A stretch of DNA of 64,000 nucleotides, from positions 62,001 through 126,000 of the forward strand of contig NZ_FOBB01000002.1 in assembly GCF_900109685.1 (NCBI RefSeq), in the 5' to 3' direction. The DNA is from Chitinophaga rupis (lineage in GTDB: Bacteria; Bacteroidota; Bacteroidia; Chitinophagales; Chitinophagaceae). Below the pieces are notes generated by a model. The model did not search any database. It was not told where the DNA came from and worked only from the letters and a program-made list of their open reading frames with translations. The position numbers and the translations under genes were made by a program. The stretch's first letter is position 1. Every line of letters starts with the position of its first letter. This document shows, in pieces, positions 9,057-16,913 of this stretch.

Positions 9057-9085
9057 ATTAATCGAAATATTCCGTTTTGTCGATT
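9057..9085 (+). promoter_or_regulatory. Candidate ArsR operator, imperfect inverted repeat
   Basis: ATTAATCGA at 9057-9065 is followed 14 bases later by TCGATT at 9080-9085. The first 9-mer is identical to the left arm of the perfect palindrome at 9225-9248. It overlaps the region upstream of the -7-like element at 9094. Confidence 0.45.
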
Positions 9086-9093
9086 TGTTTGCA

Positions 9094-9101
9094 TAGCTTT
9101 G
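9094..9101 (+). promoter_or_regulatory. Promoter -7 element inside the ArsR-ArsR spacer
   Basis: TAGCTTTG matches TAnnTTTG exactly. An upstream TTG at 9077-9079 is closer (14 bases) than the usual spacing. A transcript from here would reach the hairpin at 9172-9214 after about 105 bases and contains no obvious reading frame. Confidence 0.45.
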
Positions 9102-9171
9102 TATCAGCAAAAGCGGCAGCGTGGAAATGAAGAATTGACAGGTTTAGATAATTAGCTATAAGGGATCATAA

Positions 9172-9214
9172 AAAAGGGCCCGGGAAAAGCGTAACTGGCA
9201 CTACCGGCCCTTTT
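9172..9214 (+). terminator. Terminator-like hairpin between the two ArsR genes
   Basis: A GC-rich stem, AAAAGGGCC(C)GG paired with CCGGCCCTTTT at 9204-9214, with one bulged base and a loop of about 20 bases, is followed by TTTTCTTT. It would end the first ArsR transcript, and also any short RNA started at 9094. Confidence 0.75.
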
Positions 9215-9224
9215 CTTTACGTTT

Positions 9225-9248
9225 ATTAATCGATTTATTTCGATTAAT
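9225..9248 (+). promoter_or_regulatory. Perfect palindromic operator upstream of the second ArsR gene
   Basis: ATTAATCGA (9225-9233) and TCGATTAAT (9240-9248) are perfect 9-base inverted repeats around a 6-base AT spacer, the form expected for a dimeric winged-helix repressor. The second ArsR gene starts 39 bases downstream. Autoregulation by one or both ArsR paralogues is inferred. Confidence 0.65.
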
Positions 9249-9286
9249 GAATAAGTTGCTGGCGCTGTTCCATTAAAGCAGATCAT

Positions 9287-9625
9287 ATGAGCAACCGTGA
9301 AATTGAAAAAATATCCAAAGCCCTGGGCGATCCGTACCGGCTGAAGATTGTGCAGGCCATCTGCAAGGAAGGGTGGATGCAGTGCGGCGCCATTACGGAT
9401 ATGTTAGATCTGGCACAATCGACGGTTTCACACCACACCAAACAGCTGGTGGATGCAGACCTGTTAATAGTTGAAAAAGAAGGCCGTACCATCCGGTACG
9501 GTATTAATAAGAGCCGTTTTGAAGCATACCTGCAGCTCCTGCAGCCGTATGCAGCCAAAGCGCCCGCAGATAAACCAATATCTTCTGACAATAATAAAAT
9601 ATCAACAAATGAAAACAACATCTAA
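9287..9625 (+). CDS. ArsR-family winged-helix repressor (paralogue 2)
   Basis: A 112-residue regulator whose first 85 residues parallel the upstream ArsR gene, including the core MLDLAQSTVSHH and the lone cysteine in WMQCGAI. The C-terminal 25 residues are a polar extension the paralogue lacks. The downstream SDR gene starts inside this gene (17-base overlap), so the two are translationally coupled, and the regulator probably controls that oxidoreductase. A perfect palindrome lies upstream. The inducer is unknown. Confidence 0.9.
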   Translation: MSNREIEKISKALGDPYRLKIVQAICKEGWMQCGAITDMLDLAQSTVSHHTKQLVDADLLIVEKEGRTIRYGINKSRFEAYLQLLQPYAAKAPADKPISSDNNKISTNENNI

Positions 9626-10379
9626 ACCAGACCTTTCACAAAGTGTGGTACTGGTAACCGGTGCGCTTACCGGTATAGGCCGTGCTACGGCCATTGCATT
9701 TGCCCAGGAAGGCGCTAACGTAGTAGTAAGCGGCCGCCGTGATGCAGAAGGGCAGGCCCTGGCCGCAGAGCTGCGTGAGCTGGGTGTAACCGCAGAATAT
9801 ATAAATGCCGATGTAAGAAAAGAAGCGGATGTACAGAACCTGGTTGAGCAAACCGTTGCAAAATTCGGGCGTTTAGACGTAGCCGTTAATAATGCCGGAA
9901 CAGAAGGGCAGCCCGGCCCGGTAGTGGAGCAAACACCGGAAACTTACGAAGCCATTTTCCAGACCAATGTGCTGGGCGTATTACTGAGCTTAAAGCATGA
10001 GCTGAAAGTAATGGTGGCACAGGGGCATGGCAGCATCATCAACGTATCTTCCGTACTAGGCCGGCAGGGCGCCGCAGGCGCATCCGTGTACACAGCCAGC
10101 AAACATGCAGTGGAAGGTCTTAGCCGCTCTGCTGCGCTGGAAGTAGCTTCCGCCGGCGTACGTGTGAATGTAATAGCCCCCGGCCCTATTGAAACGGGTA
10201 TGCTGAACCGCTTTGTAGGTCATAATGAAGAATATAAATCAGGACTGTTATCCGCTGTTCCTGCAAAGCGTGCCGGGTCGCCGGAAGAAGTAGCACAAGC
10301 CATTGTGTTCCTGGGCACCAGCAAATCGCTTTTCCTTACCGGCGAATCTATTGCCGTGGATGGAGGTATGCTGGCATAA
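9609..10379 (+). CDS. SDR-family oxidoreductase
   Basis: A 256-residue classical short-chain dehydrogenase/reductase. The cofactor motif TGALTGIGRA lies near residue 18, NNAG near residue 95, and the catalytic Ser-Tyr-Lys set is visible in VSSVLGRQG and YTASKHA. The C-terminal ITGxxxxVDGG-type signature is LTGESIAVDGGML. I chose the ATG at 9609, since the frame extends upstream only as a shadow inside the ArsR gene. The substrate is not predictable. Coupling to an ArsR gene suggests stress- or compound-inducible expression. Confidence 0.92.
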   Translation: MKTTSKPDLSQSVVLVTGALTGIGRATAIAFAQEGANVVVSGRRDAEGQALAAELRELGVTAEYINADVRKEADVQNLVEQTVAKFGRLDVAVNNAGTEGQPGPVVEQTPETYEAIFQTNVLGVLLSLKHELKVMVAQGHGSIINVSSVLGRQGAAGASVYTASKHAVEGLSRSAALEVASAGVRVNVIAPGPIETGMLNRFVGHNEEYKSGLLSAVPAKRAGSPEEVAQAIVFLGTSKSLFLTGESIAVDGGMLA

Positions 10380-10449
10380 GGATCCTCATCTTTAATCATA
10401 TGGGGCAGCTGAATTTATTAAAGCAGGCGGCAGCAGTAGCCGGTTAGCA

Positions 10450-10881
10450 TCAGGTGATGAAATAGCGGTTAGGGTGCAGGCAGGCTTTCCAGTAGTTAAC
10501 AGCCAGCTCCAGCTGCGCCTTAAGGCCGTCATGGGTATTGGCTTTTTCAAAAAAGCCCTGCACGGTAAGGTCATATGCTTTAGTCACATTCTCCTGCGTG
10601 GCGTAATCGCTGAAGAATACAAAGGGGATAGATTTTTTCCGGAGGAAGTCATTGTCGTTTATATGGGCACGTAGTTCCAGGCCATTCATGCCTTCCATTT
10701 TAACATCGCAAAGGATCAGGAAAGGCTGCTGGGGAGTTGTAACCAGGTAAACCAGCGCATCCTGTCCGTCATGAAAGCAGTGAGTGTTAATGGCCGGATC
10801 AATTTCCTTTAGTATGGCTGAAATAAATTCCTGGTCTTCCAGGTCATTGTCAACGATAAGAATGGGACCACTTACGGGCAT
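10450..10881 (-). CDS. Single-domain response regulator (receiver only)
   Basis: A 143-residue CheY-like receiver with acidic pocket residues D11/D13, phospho-acceptor D59 in LCDVKMEG, the switch threonine/serine in FFSDYA and a terminal helix. It has no output domain. In Bacteroidota such stand-alone receivers, often with the VDNDLEDQE start seen here, act in phosphorelays or modulate hybrid kinases. No kinase is adjacent. The gene is convergent with the SDR gene. Confidence 0.88.
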   Translation of the reverse strand: MPVSGPILIVDNDLEDQEFISAILKEIDPAINTHCFHDGQDALVYLVTTPQQPFLILCDVKMEGMNGLELRAHINDNDFLRKKSIPFVFFSDYATQENVTKAYDLTVQGFFEKANTHDGLKAQLELAVNYWKACLHPNRYFIT

Positions 10882-11058
10882 AAGTTTAAGAAGTTGTAAT
10901 GAGTAATAAATTAAAAGCAGTGTTTTCTTTTGTAATTATCAACAACACCTGGTACTAATGACGCACAGGCGGCCGGATGATGGTAAACGGTCTTAGTGAA
11001 GATGGCTACGTGTAAGAGTACTGCTGCGTATAAATATAACCATTATTTTATAAAGCAA

Positions 11059-11090
11059 TTGCCCGGTCCGCATTCATGCAGGCCGGGCAA
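11059..11090. terminator. Possible terminator hairpin after the OsmC-like gene
   Basis: Perfect 8-base arms, TTGCCCGG at 11059-11066 and CCGGGCAA at 11083-11090, with a 16-base loop that could pair further. On the minus strand the hairpin lies 26 bases past the OsmC-like stop but is not followed by a strong T run. Confidence 0.45.
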
Positions 11091-11115
11091 CTACTTTTAC
11101 TGATTGCGTGAAATA

Positions 11116-11541
11116 TTATTGATAAGTTACTTCCAGGGTGATGGGGGTAGCGCTCAGTGCTTTTGAAATGGGGCAATTTTCTTTGGCGCCATTGGCAATG
11201 GTTTTAAACTGCTCTTCAGATACGCCTTCAATTTTAGAAGCAGTAAGCTCCAGCTTTATATTGGTGATCTTTGGACCTGCAGCAGGATCCAGTTCTACGG
11301 TAGCTTTGGTATCCAGGGTACCGGCGGTAAAGCCAGCCTGGGTAAGCGCAGCGCTCACAGCCATTGTAAAGCATCCTGCATGAGAGGCGCCCAGCAGCTC
11401 TTCAGGATTGGTGCCTACACCATCACCAAAACGGGTATTGAAGGAGTATTGCGTTTTATTCAATACCGTGCTTTGTGTAGATATTTCTCCTTTGCCTTCT
11501 TTGAGATTGCCCGTCCAATGGGCATTTGCTGTTCTTTTCAT
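11116..11541 (-). CDS. OsmC-family peroxide-detoxifying protein
   Basis: A 141-residue protein with the two reactive cysteines of the OsmC/Ohr family: C57 in ASHAGCF and C124 in ENCPISKAL. Family members reduce organic hydroperoxides in the cytoplasm with thiol cofactors. The start [18 protein letters not shown] matches the typical OsmC N-terminus. A short palindrome (TTAACT/AGTTAA, 11592-11605) lies about 50 bases upstream of the start and could be an operator. Monocistronic. Confidence 0.93.
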   Translation of the reverse strand: MKRTANAHWTGNLKEGKGEISTQSTVLNKTQYSFNTRFGDGVGTNPEELLGASHAGCFTMAVSAALTQAGFTAGTLDTKATVELDPAAGPKITNIKLELTASKIEGVSEEQFKTIANGAKENCPISKALSATPITLEVTYQ

Positions 11542-11591
11542 ATTATGTGATTTTATGGATGTAAAGGTGATGAAATAAAAGGTAAGAAGTT

Positions 11592-11605
11592 TTAACTAAA
11601 GTTAA
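11592..11605 (-). promoter_or_regulatory. Short palindrome upstream of the OsmC-like gene
   Basis: Two 6-base arms in perfect inverted repeat around a 2-base spacer. On the minus strand it contains TAACTTTA, one base off the TAnnTTTG promoter element, so a repressor here would block the promoter. Speculative. Confidence 0.35.
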
Positions 11606-11630
11606 ATTTACATAATTATAATGCTAAATA

Positions 11631-11702
11631 GTCCATGGTCGATGGTCCATAGCCCATAGTCTGCGGAGTGGTTGGCAGTTGGCAGTCCGCAGTTGGCAGT
11701 TG
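11631..11702. repeat. Low-complexity word repeat (GTCCATGG / GTTGGCAGT types)
   Basis: Two adjoining tracts of degenerate short words: variants of GGTCCATGGTC at 11631-11660 and of GTTGGCAGT at about 11671-11702. The tract ends four bases from the M81 stop codon. Similar polymorphic word tracts are familiar between genes of Bacteroidota; their function is unknown. Confidence 0.7.
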
Positions 11703-11705
11703 ATC

Positions 11706-13256
11706 CTACTTCACCTTATCCGATGCCGGTACCAACTTCGCTGTAAGATCCGGCTCAGGCATATCTTTATCCAATGGGAACATGGGCCGTTGAATACGTT
11801 TATAGCCCAGGCGTTCCAGGTCCTGGTCCACACCGCCGGGTGTTAAGGAAAGCAGCCAGTCAGCCCGCATATTATACAGGTCCGGTTCCAGGTACCCGAT
11901 CTTTACCACCACAATAGCCGCTTTGCGGGGCTGCAGGTCCAGGTCGGTGAAGTCTTTTTCCTTATGATAGGGTTTTCTTTTTTGGGTAACGATCACGCTT
12001 ACACTGCCCACCTTTACCACTACTTCTACTTCCGCATCCTTATCGCCTTTTTTAATAGCGGTAACCGTACCTGCCAAATGTACCGGCGGGGCATAACGTG
12101 CATCTACCTTTGCGCCGGCATAACCATCCACATGGCCGCCAACACCGGCTGCCAGGGCTTGCTGCACCAGCTCAGGGCCGGGTATGGATGCATAAATTAA
12201 TGCAGGGCCGTTCTCATTTTTAAATTCAGGCCGTGCTAAGATCTGGGTGATGGTCCAGGTAACATCACCTGCGCCGCCGGCTGTAGGGTTATCGCCGGAA
12301 TCGCTTATCATAAACGGATGTTTATCGCTGGCCAGCGCTTTATCCAAACATTCTTTGAGATCGCCGGTGGGCGCTACAAAAGCAAAATCCTTACGGGCAT
12401 TCCAAAAGCCTTTTGCCAGCTGCTCCGCAGTGCTGGTCACTGCTGCTTTATCATCGCCGGTTACCATTACTACGCCATGGTTGCGCGGTTCATCGGCCCA
12501 GGCATAACCGATCCAGATAGCGGCATCAATAATACCCGGTTGTCTGGAAGCCGGTGCCACAGCCTTATACACGGTTTTACCGGGCTCTATGCGGGTGCTT
12601 GTTTTTTCACCAGGCAGCAGTATAGGAATGGGGATCCAGGCTTTATATGCCGGTTTACCTTTGCCGCTTTCCAGCCTTTCCAGCAGGTTGCTTACAGCGC
12701 GCCGTTTGGTTTCCATGGCATCTTCATGCGGCGCCATACGGTAACAGGTAATAAGGTCTGTATTTTCTGCCAGCCGCCAGGATACGTTGCCATGCAGGTC
12801 CATGGAGGTGGAGATAAGCGTTTGCTTGCCTATCACTGCGCGGATGCGGGTAATAAGATCTCCTTCCGGATCATCCAGCCCTACCACGCTCATGGCGCCA
12901 TGTATATCAAAGAACAATCCATCATAGGGCATGTTCTTTTTCAGCGCTTCCAGTGTTTGTGTTACTAACGATTCATATGCTTCGCGGGTAACTGCGCCGC
13001 CGGGTAAGGAGCGGCCCATTACTGCAGGCAGCCACAGGGCCTGTTTCCGTAAGGAGGAATCAGGTGCAAAGAATGGGTAAGAGGTAAAGATCTGCTCACC
13101 ATATTTTGCATGGAATGCGGCTTCATTGGTTAATGCCGGTGAAAAGGTGCTGGATTCTATAGCCAGCCCGGTAATGGCAATACGGGGTAACGGTTTGGCT
13201 ATAGCCGTTACTGTTATACCGCAGAGGGAAAGTACCAGTAAATATAGTTGCTTCAT
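11706..13256 (-). CDS. Secreted M81-family (MlrC-like) metallopeptidase
   Basis: A 516-residue protein with an N-terminal signal peptide (MKQLYLLVLSLCGITVTAIA). The body matches the M81/MlrC family: IAITGLAIESSTFSP near the mature N-terminus, FDIHGAM, STSMDLHGN and ISDSGDNPTAGGAGD, which supply probable zinc ligands. MlrC was described for breakdown of the cyclic peptide microcystin, but most members have unknown natural substrates. The frame extends 27 codons further upstream; I chose the internal ATG because it gives a clean signal peptide and leaves a 52-base gap to the flavoprotein gene on the same strand. Confidence 0.88.
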   Translation of the reverse strand: MKQLYLLVLSLCGITVTAIAKPLPRIAITGLAIESSTFSPALTNEAAFHAKYGEQIFTSYPFFAPDSSLRKQALWLPAVMGRSLPGGAVTREAYESLVTQTLEALKKNMPYDGLFFDIHGAMSVVGLDDPEGDLITRIRAVIGKQTLISTSMDLHGNVSWRLAENTDLITCYRMAPHEDAMETKRRAVSNLLERLESGKGKPAYKAWIPIPILLPGEKTSTRIEPGKTVYKAVAPASRQPGIIDAAIWIGYAWADEPRNHGVVMVTGDDKAAVTSTAEQLAKGFWNARKDFAFVAPTGDLKECLDKALASDKHPFMISDSGDNPTAGGAGDVTWTITQILARPEFKNENGPALIYASIPGPELVQQALAAGVGGHVDGYAGAKVDARYAPPVHLAGTVTAIKKGDKDAEVEVVVKVGSVSVIVTQKRKPYHKEKDFTDLDLQPRKAAIVVVKIGYLEPDLYNMRADWLLSLTPGGVDQDLERLGYKRIQRPMFPLDKDMPEPDLTAKLVPASDKVK

Positions 13257-13308
13257 GGTGGGAACGCTTTGTTCTAAAGTACTCAGAAAAGGGCTAATCT
13301 CATAACCC

Positions 13309-13947
13309 TTATAAAAACTTAGGTGATCCCAGGTCAACAGCGCCGGTATCCGGCCAGGGGCCTTCTGCTATGCTAAGCTCAGCGTGCGGCCAGCTTATCC
13401 ACTCACTCTTTATATGTGTTGAAATAACCAGGTTATCCAATACTACTTTAATATCATCCAAACGCCATACATCTTCATTGGGATCATTTGCGGTACCTTT
13501 TGTGGCATCTACTGCTGCTTGTCCAACCCGCGATATAACCAGCGTGGAACAGGGCGGGCTCCAGCATCCCAAACCGGAAAATACCGCATGCAAACGGCCT
13601 GCAATTTCGATACCTCCTACAGAATCCATGGAAACAGCGCAGGTAACCGGCTTCCCGAAAAAGGCAGGCGAATTTTCAAACACACTTACTATTTCAATAA
13701 ACTTTTGCAGTGGAGAGCTCCAGTTATTCCAGTAAACGCCGGTTATTACAAGAAAGCCGTCATGCGCGGCTAACAGGTTATACACAGCCTTTATATCCGG
13801 CATAGGATCTGTTAAGGTGAGTATGGTTGTAATAACACTTTTTTTGCTATCAAGATAGGCCAGCGCTTTGGCTGCAATGCGTCCTGAATTTCCCTGTTTA
13901 CCTCTTACAGATCCATTTATGATCAGGATCTTCTTGTTGTCTGCCAT
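13309..13947 (-). CDS. NAD(P)H-dependent FMN reductase-like flavodoxin-fold protein
   Basis: A 212-residue protein. The start MADNKKILIINGSVRGKQGNSGRIA is the phosphate-binding loop of the flavodoxin-like NADPH-dependent FMN reductase family, and VITGVYWNNWSSPLQKFIE is the second flavin-contact segment. It may reduce flavins or quinone-like compounds in the cytoplasm. The frame extends 29 codons upstream into the AraC gene; the ATG at 13947 gives the normal N-terminus. It lies 43 bases after the AraC gene on the same strand. Confidence 0.8.
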   Translation of the reverse strand: MADNKKILIINGSVRGKQGNSGRIAAKALAYLDSKKSVITTILTLTDPMPDIKAVYNLLAAHDGFLVITGVYWNNWSSPLQKFIEIVSVFENSPAFFGKPVTCAVSMDSVGGIEIAGRLHAVFSGLGCWSPPCSTLVISRVGQAAVDATKGTANDPNEDVWRLDDIKVVLDNLVISTHIKSEWISWPHAELSIAEGPWPDTGAVDLGSPKFL

Positions 13948-13990
13948 ATAATTTTTTAATTGTTTTATGATGGGATAGCATAGCTGGCCA

Positions 13991-14893
13991 CTAGCCTTTT
14001 TTAACGTTACCGCCTGCACGTTGTTTATATGCACCAGGTGTTAAACCCGTGAACCGTTTAAAGACTGTAGCAAAGTACTGTGCATTCTGAAAGCCGGTTT
14101 CATAGGCAATACCGGCAATAGACAGCTTTCCTTTCAGCAGGGCTTCCTGCGCTTTTTGAATTTTATACTTTAATACATAATCCAGCGGGGTAGTGCCGGT
14201 AGCTTCTTTAAACCAGGTTTTAAAGCGGGAGAGGGATAAACCCGCCTGTGCTGCCAGCTCCGGTAAGACGGCCGGTTCATCCAGATGGCCGCGGATGTAG
14301 GCGTCTATCTTATCCATCCGTTCCTCTATCCTGCGTACCGTAGCAGATTGTGAGCAGCTGATCACAGACAGTAAGAAATCTGCCAACAAATGTTGTACAT
14401 GTATCTGATCCAGCAGGGAGCTGTTTTGTGCATAATGCTGAAACACCTGTTCCAGCGTGGTTTTTAGCTTGCTGTTCCCTTTAAAGTGCCGGGGCAGCTG
14501 CAGCAGCTGCCGCTTCCATTCAGCAGCCAGCTTACCGTCGAAATGCAGGAAACGCCGTGCGTTGCGGGTAGTATCCATGTTAATAATGATCCAGTACATT
14601 TCTCCCTTTTCTTCCGGGAATTCGCCGGTGCCATGTAATTCACCGGGATAGGTAACAAACAGCTCACCGCCTTTTATTTTATACAGGGTCTTGTTCACTT
14701 TATACACCTGTTCCCCCTTACTGCAAAAACAGATCTCCAGCATATGCTGGTGTGAGTGGGCATCCAGCGAGGTGCGGGTTTGTTTGTAATGATATTTCCC
14801 CAGCACGGCAATGTCCTTCCAGCCCCATTGGCGGAAGTCAATGATATGGCGCTCTGCGGTGGAATGGATATCTAAGGCCGTACGTTTTGCCAT
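13991..14893 (-). CDS. AraC-family regulator with cupin sensor domain
   Basis: A 300-residue regulator. The N-terminal half is a cupin-like sensing domain (HSHQHMLEICFCSKGEQVYKV, then GGELFVTYPGELH), and the C-terminal 100 residues carry two helix-turn-helix motifs (LSLSRFKTWFKEATG and IAGIAYETGFQNAQYFATVFKRFTG). AraC proteins of this layout activate sugar-use genes. It is divergent from the PhyH gene at 14978, and repeated ATAGTA half-sites lie in the 84-base gap, so it probably regulates that gene and possibly the whole carbohydrate locus. Confidence 0.9.
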   Translation of the reverse strand: MAKRTALDIHSTAERHIIDFRQWGWKDIAVLGKYHYKQTRTSLDAHSHQHMLEICFCSKGEQVYKVNKTLYKIKGGELFVTYPGELHGTGEFPEEKGEMYWIIINMDTTRNARRFLHFDGKLAAEWKRQLLQLPRHFKGNSKLKTTLEQVFQHYAQNSSLLDQIHVQHLLADFLLSVISCSQSATVRRIEERMDKIDAYIRGHLDEPAVLPELAAQAGLSLSRFKTWFKEATGTTPLDYVLKYKIQKAQEALLKGKLSIAGIAYETGFQNAQYFATVFKRFTGLTPGAYKQRAGGNVKKG

Positions 14894-14900
14894 GTATAAA

Positions 14901-14948
14901 ATAGTATTGGAGTACTATGTTGAAATAGTTCTTAAATATACAATAGTA
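14901..14948. promoter_or_regulatory. Repeated ATAGTA half-sites in the AraC/PhyH divergent region
   Basis: ATAGTA at 14901-14906 with its inverse TACTAT at 14913-14918 forms a palindrome, and the same hexamer recurs at 14943-14948. The sites flank the promoter of the PhyH gene. They are candidate binding sites for the divergently encoded AraC regulator. Confidence 0.5.
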
Positions 14949-14954
14949 CATTTG
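14920..14954 (+). promoter_or_regulatory. Promoter of the first PhyH gene
   Basis: TTG at 14920-14922, a 24-base spacer and TACATTTG at 14947-14954, an exact match to TAnnTTTG. The ATG is 23 bases further. The third ATAGTA half-site overlaps the -7 element. Confidence 0.6.
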
Positions 14955-14977
14955 AACAGGGACAAAAAAAATATATT

Positions 14978-15742
14978 ATGGGGGTTATTACTGCAGCCCA
15001 GATCGAAGCCTTTAACCACGATGGTTACCTGGTAATGAACGATCTGCTGACACCGGACGAGATCAATTATTATCGCGATATATACCAGCAATTCCTGGAT
15101 GATAAGATCAATACAGGTAAGTTCCGTTCAGACCTGGGCGGCTTTTCCGATGGCACCCGGTCGTCCGCTACCCGTGAGCGTATCACCCAGATCATGTTAC
15201 CGGGCAGGTTATTGCCCTCATTGCTGAATGAGGTATTGCATGTAAGAACGCTGGCTATTGCCAGAGAGCTGTTAGGTGACGATATGGATATGGATTTTGA
15301 TATGCTGATAGATAAAGCGCCTTTTACCAATACGCCTACACCCTGGCACCAGGACTGCGCTTATTGGATCAGCATGCCGGACACACGTGCCGCCAGCTGC
15401 TGGGTAGCGCTGGATGATGCGGTGAAAGATAATGGTTGTATGTGGTACGTACCGGGCTCACACAGGCAGCCTGTTCGCGCACACCGGCCGGCCGGCAGTG
15501 GCGGTGGCGCATTGATGTGTGATGCAGAAGAAAAGGAAGGTGTAGCCGTAGAAATAAAAGCAGGTTCCTGCGTATGGCACCAGGGCGCAACGCTGCATTA
15601 TAGCCGCGGTAACAGTACGGGTAACCGTCGCCGTGCCTTCATTAACAACTTCAGGCCGGCAGCCATGATACAATTTGAGCGGGAGCGTGGCTTTGACCAC
15701 ACAGGTGAGCGGGAGGTGCGTAATACCAGCGCTAAAGACTAA
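14978..15742 (+). CDS. Phytanoyl-CoA dioxygenase (PhyH) family protein 1
   Basis: A 254-residue Fe(II)/2-oxoglutarate-dependent oxygenase. The facial triad is visible as H124-x-D126 (TPWHQDCAYW) and H207 (TLHYS), followed by an arginine cluster at 217-219 that could bind 2-oxoglutarate. The order of motifs (DNGCMWYVPGSH, GSCVWHQG) is typical of bacterial PhyH proteins. The substrate is unknown: the family hydroxylates or demethylates many small molecules. It opens the carbohydrate locus, is divergent from an AraC gene, and a second PhyH gene lies at 32638 in the same locus, so a role in removing an unusual substituent from a sugar is plausible. Confidence 0.88.
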   Translation: MGVITAAQIEAFNHDGYLVMNDLLTPDEINYYRDIYQQFLDDKINTGKFRSDLGGFSDGTRSSATRERITQIMLPGRLLPSLLNEVLHVRTLAIARELLGDDMDMDFDMLIDKAPFTNTPTPWHQDCAYWISMPDTRAASCWVALDDAVKDNGCMWYVPGSHRQPVRAHRPAGSGGGALMCDAEEKEGVAVEIKAGSCVWHQGATLHYSRGNSTGNRRRAFINNFRPAAMIQFERERGFDHTGEREVRNTSAKD

Positions 15743-15772
15743 CGTTAACAAGCGGGCGGCTGATTATTTTTC

Positions 15773-15780
15773 TATATTTG
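15773..15780 (+). promoter_or_regulatory. Promoter -7 element of the LacI-type gene
   Basis: TATATTTG matches TAnnTTTG exactly and lies 20 bases before the ATG at 15801. A small palindrome, TAACGTTA (15740-15747), lies 25 bases upstream and overlaps the PhyH stop; it could be an autoregulatory half-strength operator. Confidence 0.55.
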
Positions 15781-15800
15781 TTACATACGCTTGAAACTTT

Positions 15801-16874
15801 ATGAAGAAAAATAATGCCAAAGCTGCTGCCGGCGTAAAGGAAATAGCAAGGCTTGCACAGGTATCCATCGCTACGGTTGACAGGGTGATCCACAACAGGG
15901 AAGGAGTGTCGGAGAAAACCAAAACGAAGATACAGGCTATCATAGATAAGCTGGGATACCAGCCCAATGTGCTGGCGCAACGCCTGGCCCTGGCCACCCG
16001 CGGCACTATTAACCTGGCAGTATTGCTGCCGGTTATATCCCCGGAAACAGAGTTCTGGCAGGCGCCCAGGGATGGTATCACTAAAGCGGAAAGCGAGATC
16101 AAACAATACGGGGTGAACATTCACTACTTTTATTTTGATCAGAATGATGAAAGCACGTTTGAAAAACAAGTGAAGAAGATCATTCGTTTTAAACCGCAGG
16201 GCATTTTATTTACGCCTACTTTTCCGGATCCGGCGGTGCAGCTGACAGAGCATAGCAAAAAGGCCGGTATCCCGTATGTGCTCATTAATACTGATATTCC
16301 GGGCTATGATGCCATGTGTTATATAGGACCTGAAAGTTTTCACAGCGGTTACCTGGCTGCCCAATTGGTGCACTATTGCACGGCCAGGGATAAGAAAATA
16401 GTGATCGCTAAAATAGCCCGGGAAATAAGCACCAACTACGCTATCCTGCGTAAGGAAGAAGGGTTCAGGGCTTATTTTAAAGACCGTAAGCTGGAAAATC
16501 CGCTGCTAACGCTGGATTCCAAGGATACAGAGTATGCCGGGGTATCCCGTAAGCTGGCAAAGCTGATCAAACAGGAGCAAAATATTGGAGCCATCTTTGT
16601 CACTAACTCGCGTGTATCGCTGGTGGCCCGTTACCTCGAAGCGGCCGGCCGTACGGATATTATTTTGTTAGGCTATGATTTTACAACCGATAATGTACAA
16701 CACCTTAAAGCAGACAATATAGATTTCCTGATCTGCGAAAAGCCGCAGGAGCAGGGATACCGGGGTATTATGACGCTTTTTCAGCACCTGGTATATTCCA
16801 ATGTTATAGAGAAAAACTACCTGATGCCTATTGATATTATTACCAGGGAGAACTACCTTTTTTACCGCAACTAA
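15801..16874 (+). CDS. LacI-family transcriptional regulator
   Basis: A 357-residue regulator. Residues 12-58 form the LacI headpiece (VKEIARLAQVSIATVDRVIHNREGVSEKT and the hinge helix NVLAQRLA), and the rest is a periplasmic-binding-protein-like ligand domain (HYFYFDQNDES, PYVLINTDIPGYDAMCYIG, IILLGYDFT). The ligand is presumably a sugar or oligosaccharide. It sits at the head of the carbohydrate gene series. Two near-identical CGGGTACGTACCCG-type palindromes upstream of the GH28-like (18879) and GH20 (25116) genes are the probable operators, which would make it the local repressor. Confidence 0.9.
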   Translation: MKKNNAKAAAGVKEIARLAQVSIATVDRVIHNREGVSEKTKTKIQAIIDKLGYQPNVLAQRLALATRGTINLAVLLPVISPETEFWQAPRDGITKAESEIKQYGVNIHYFYFDQNDESTFEKQVKKIIRFKPQGILFTPTFPDPAVQLTEHSKKAGIPYVLINTDIPGYDAMCYIGPESFHSGYLAAQLVHYCTARDKKIVIAKIAREISTNYAILRKEEGFRAYFKDRKLENPLLTLDSKDTEYAGVSRKLAKLIKQEQNIGAIFVTNSRVSLVARYLEAAGRTDIILLGYDFTTDNVQHLKADNIDFLICEKPQEQGYRGIMTLFQHLVYSNVIEKNYLMPIDIITRENYLFYRN

Positions 16875-16913
16875 CGGTAAGGGATATATAAAGGCATCAG
16901 GTGTGAACAGCAA

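Noticed and set aside
12318-12968. 216-codon plus-strand frame inside the M81 gene
   Set aside because: Antisense to the M81 coding sequence with its metal motifs; no independent support.
15444-15453. GGTACGTACC palindrome resembling the LacI operator core, inside the first PhyH gene
   Set aside because: It encodes the conserved WYVPG segment of PhyH proteins and lacks the outer CG pairs and AAAAA flank of the two intergenic operators, so codon constraint explains it.
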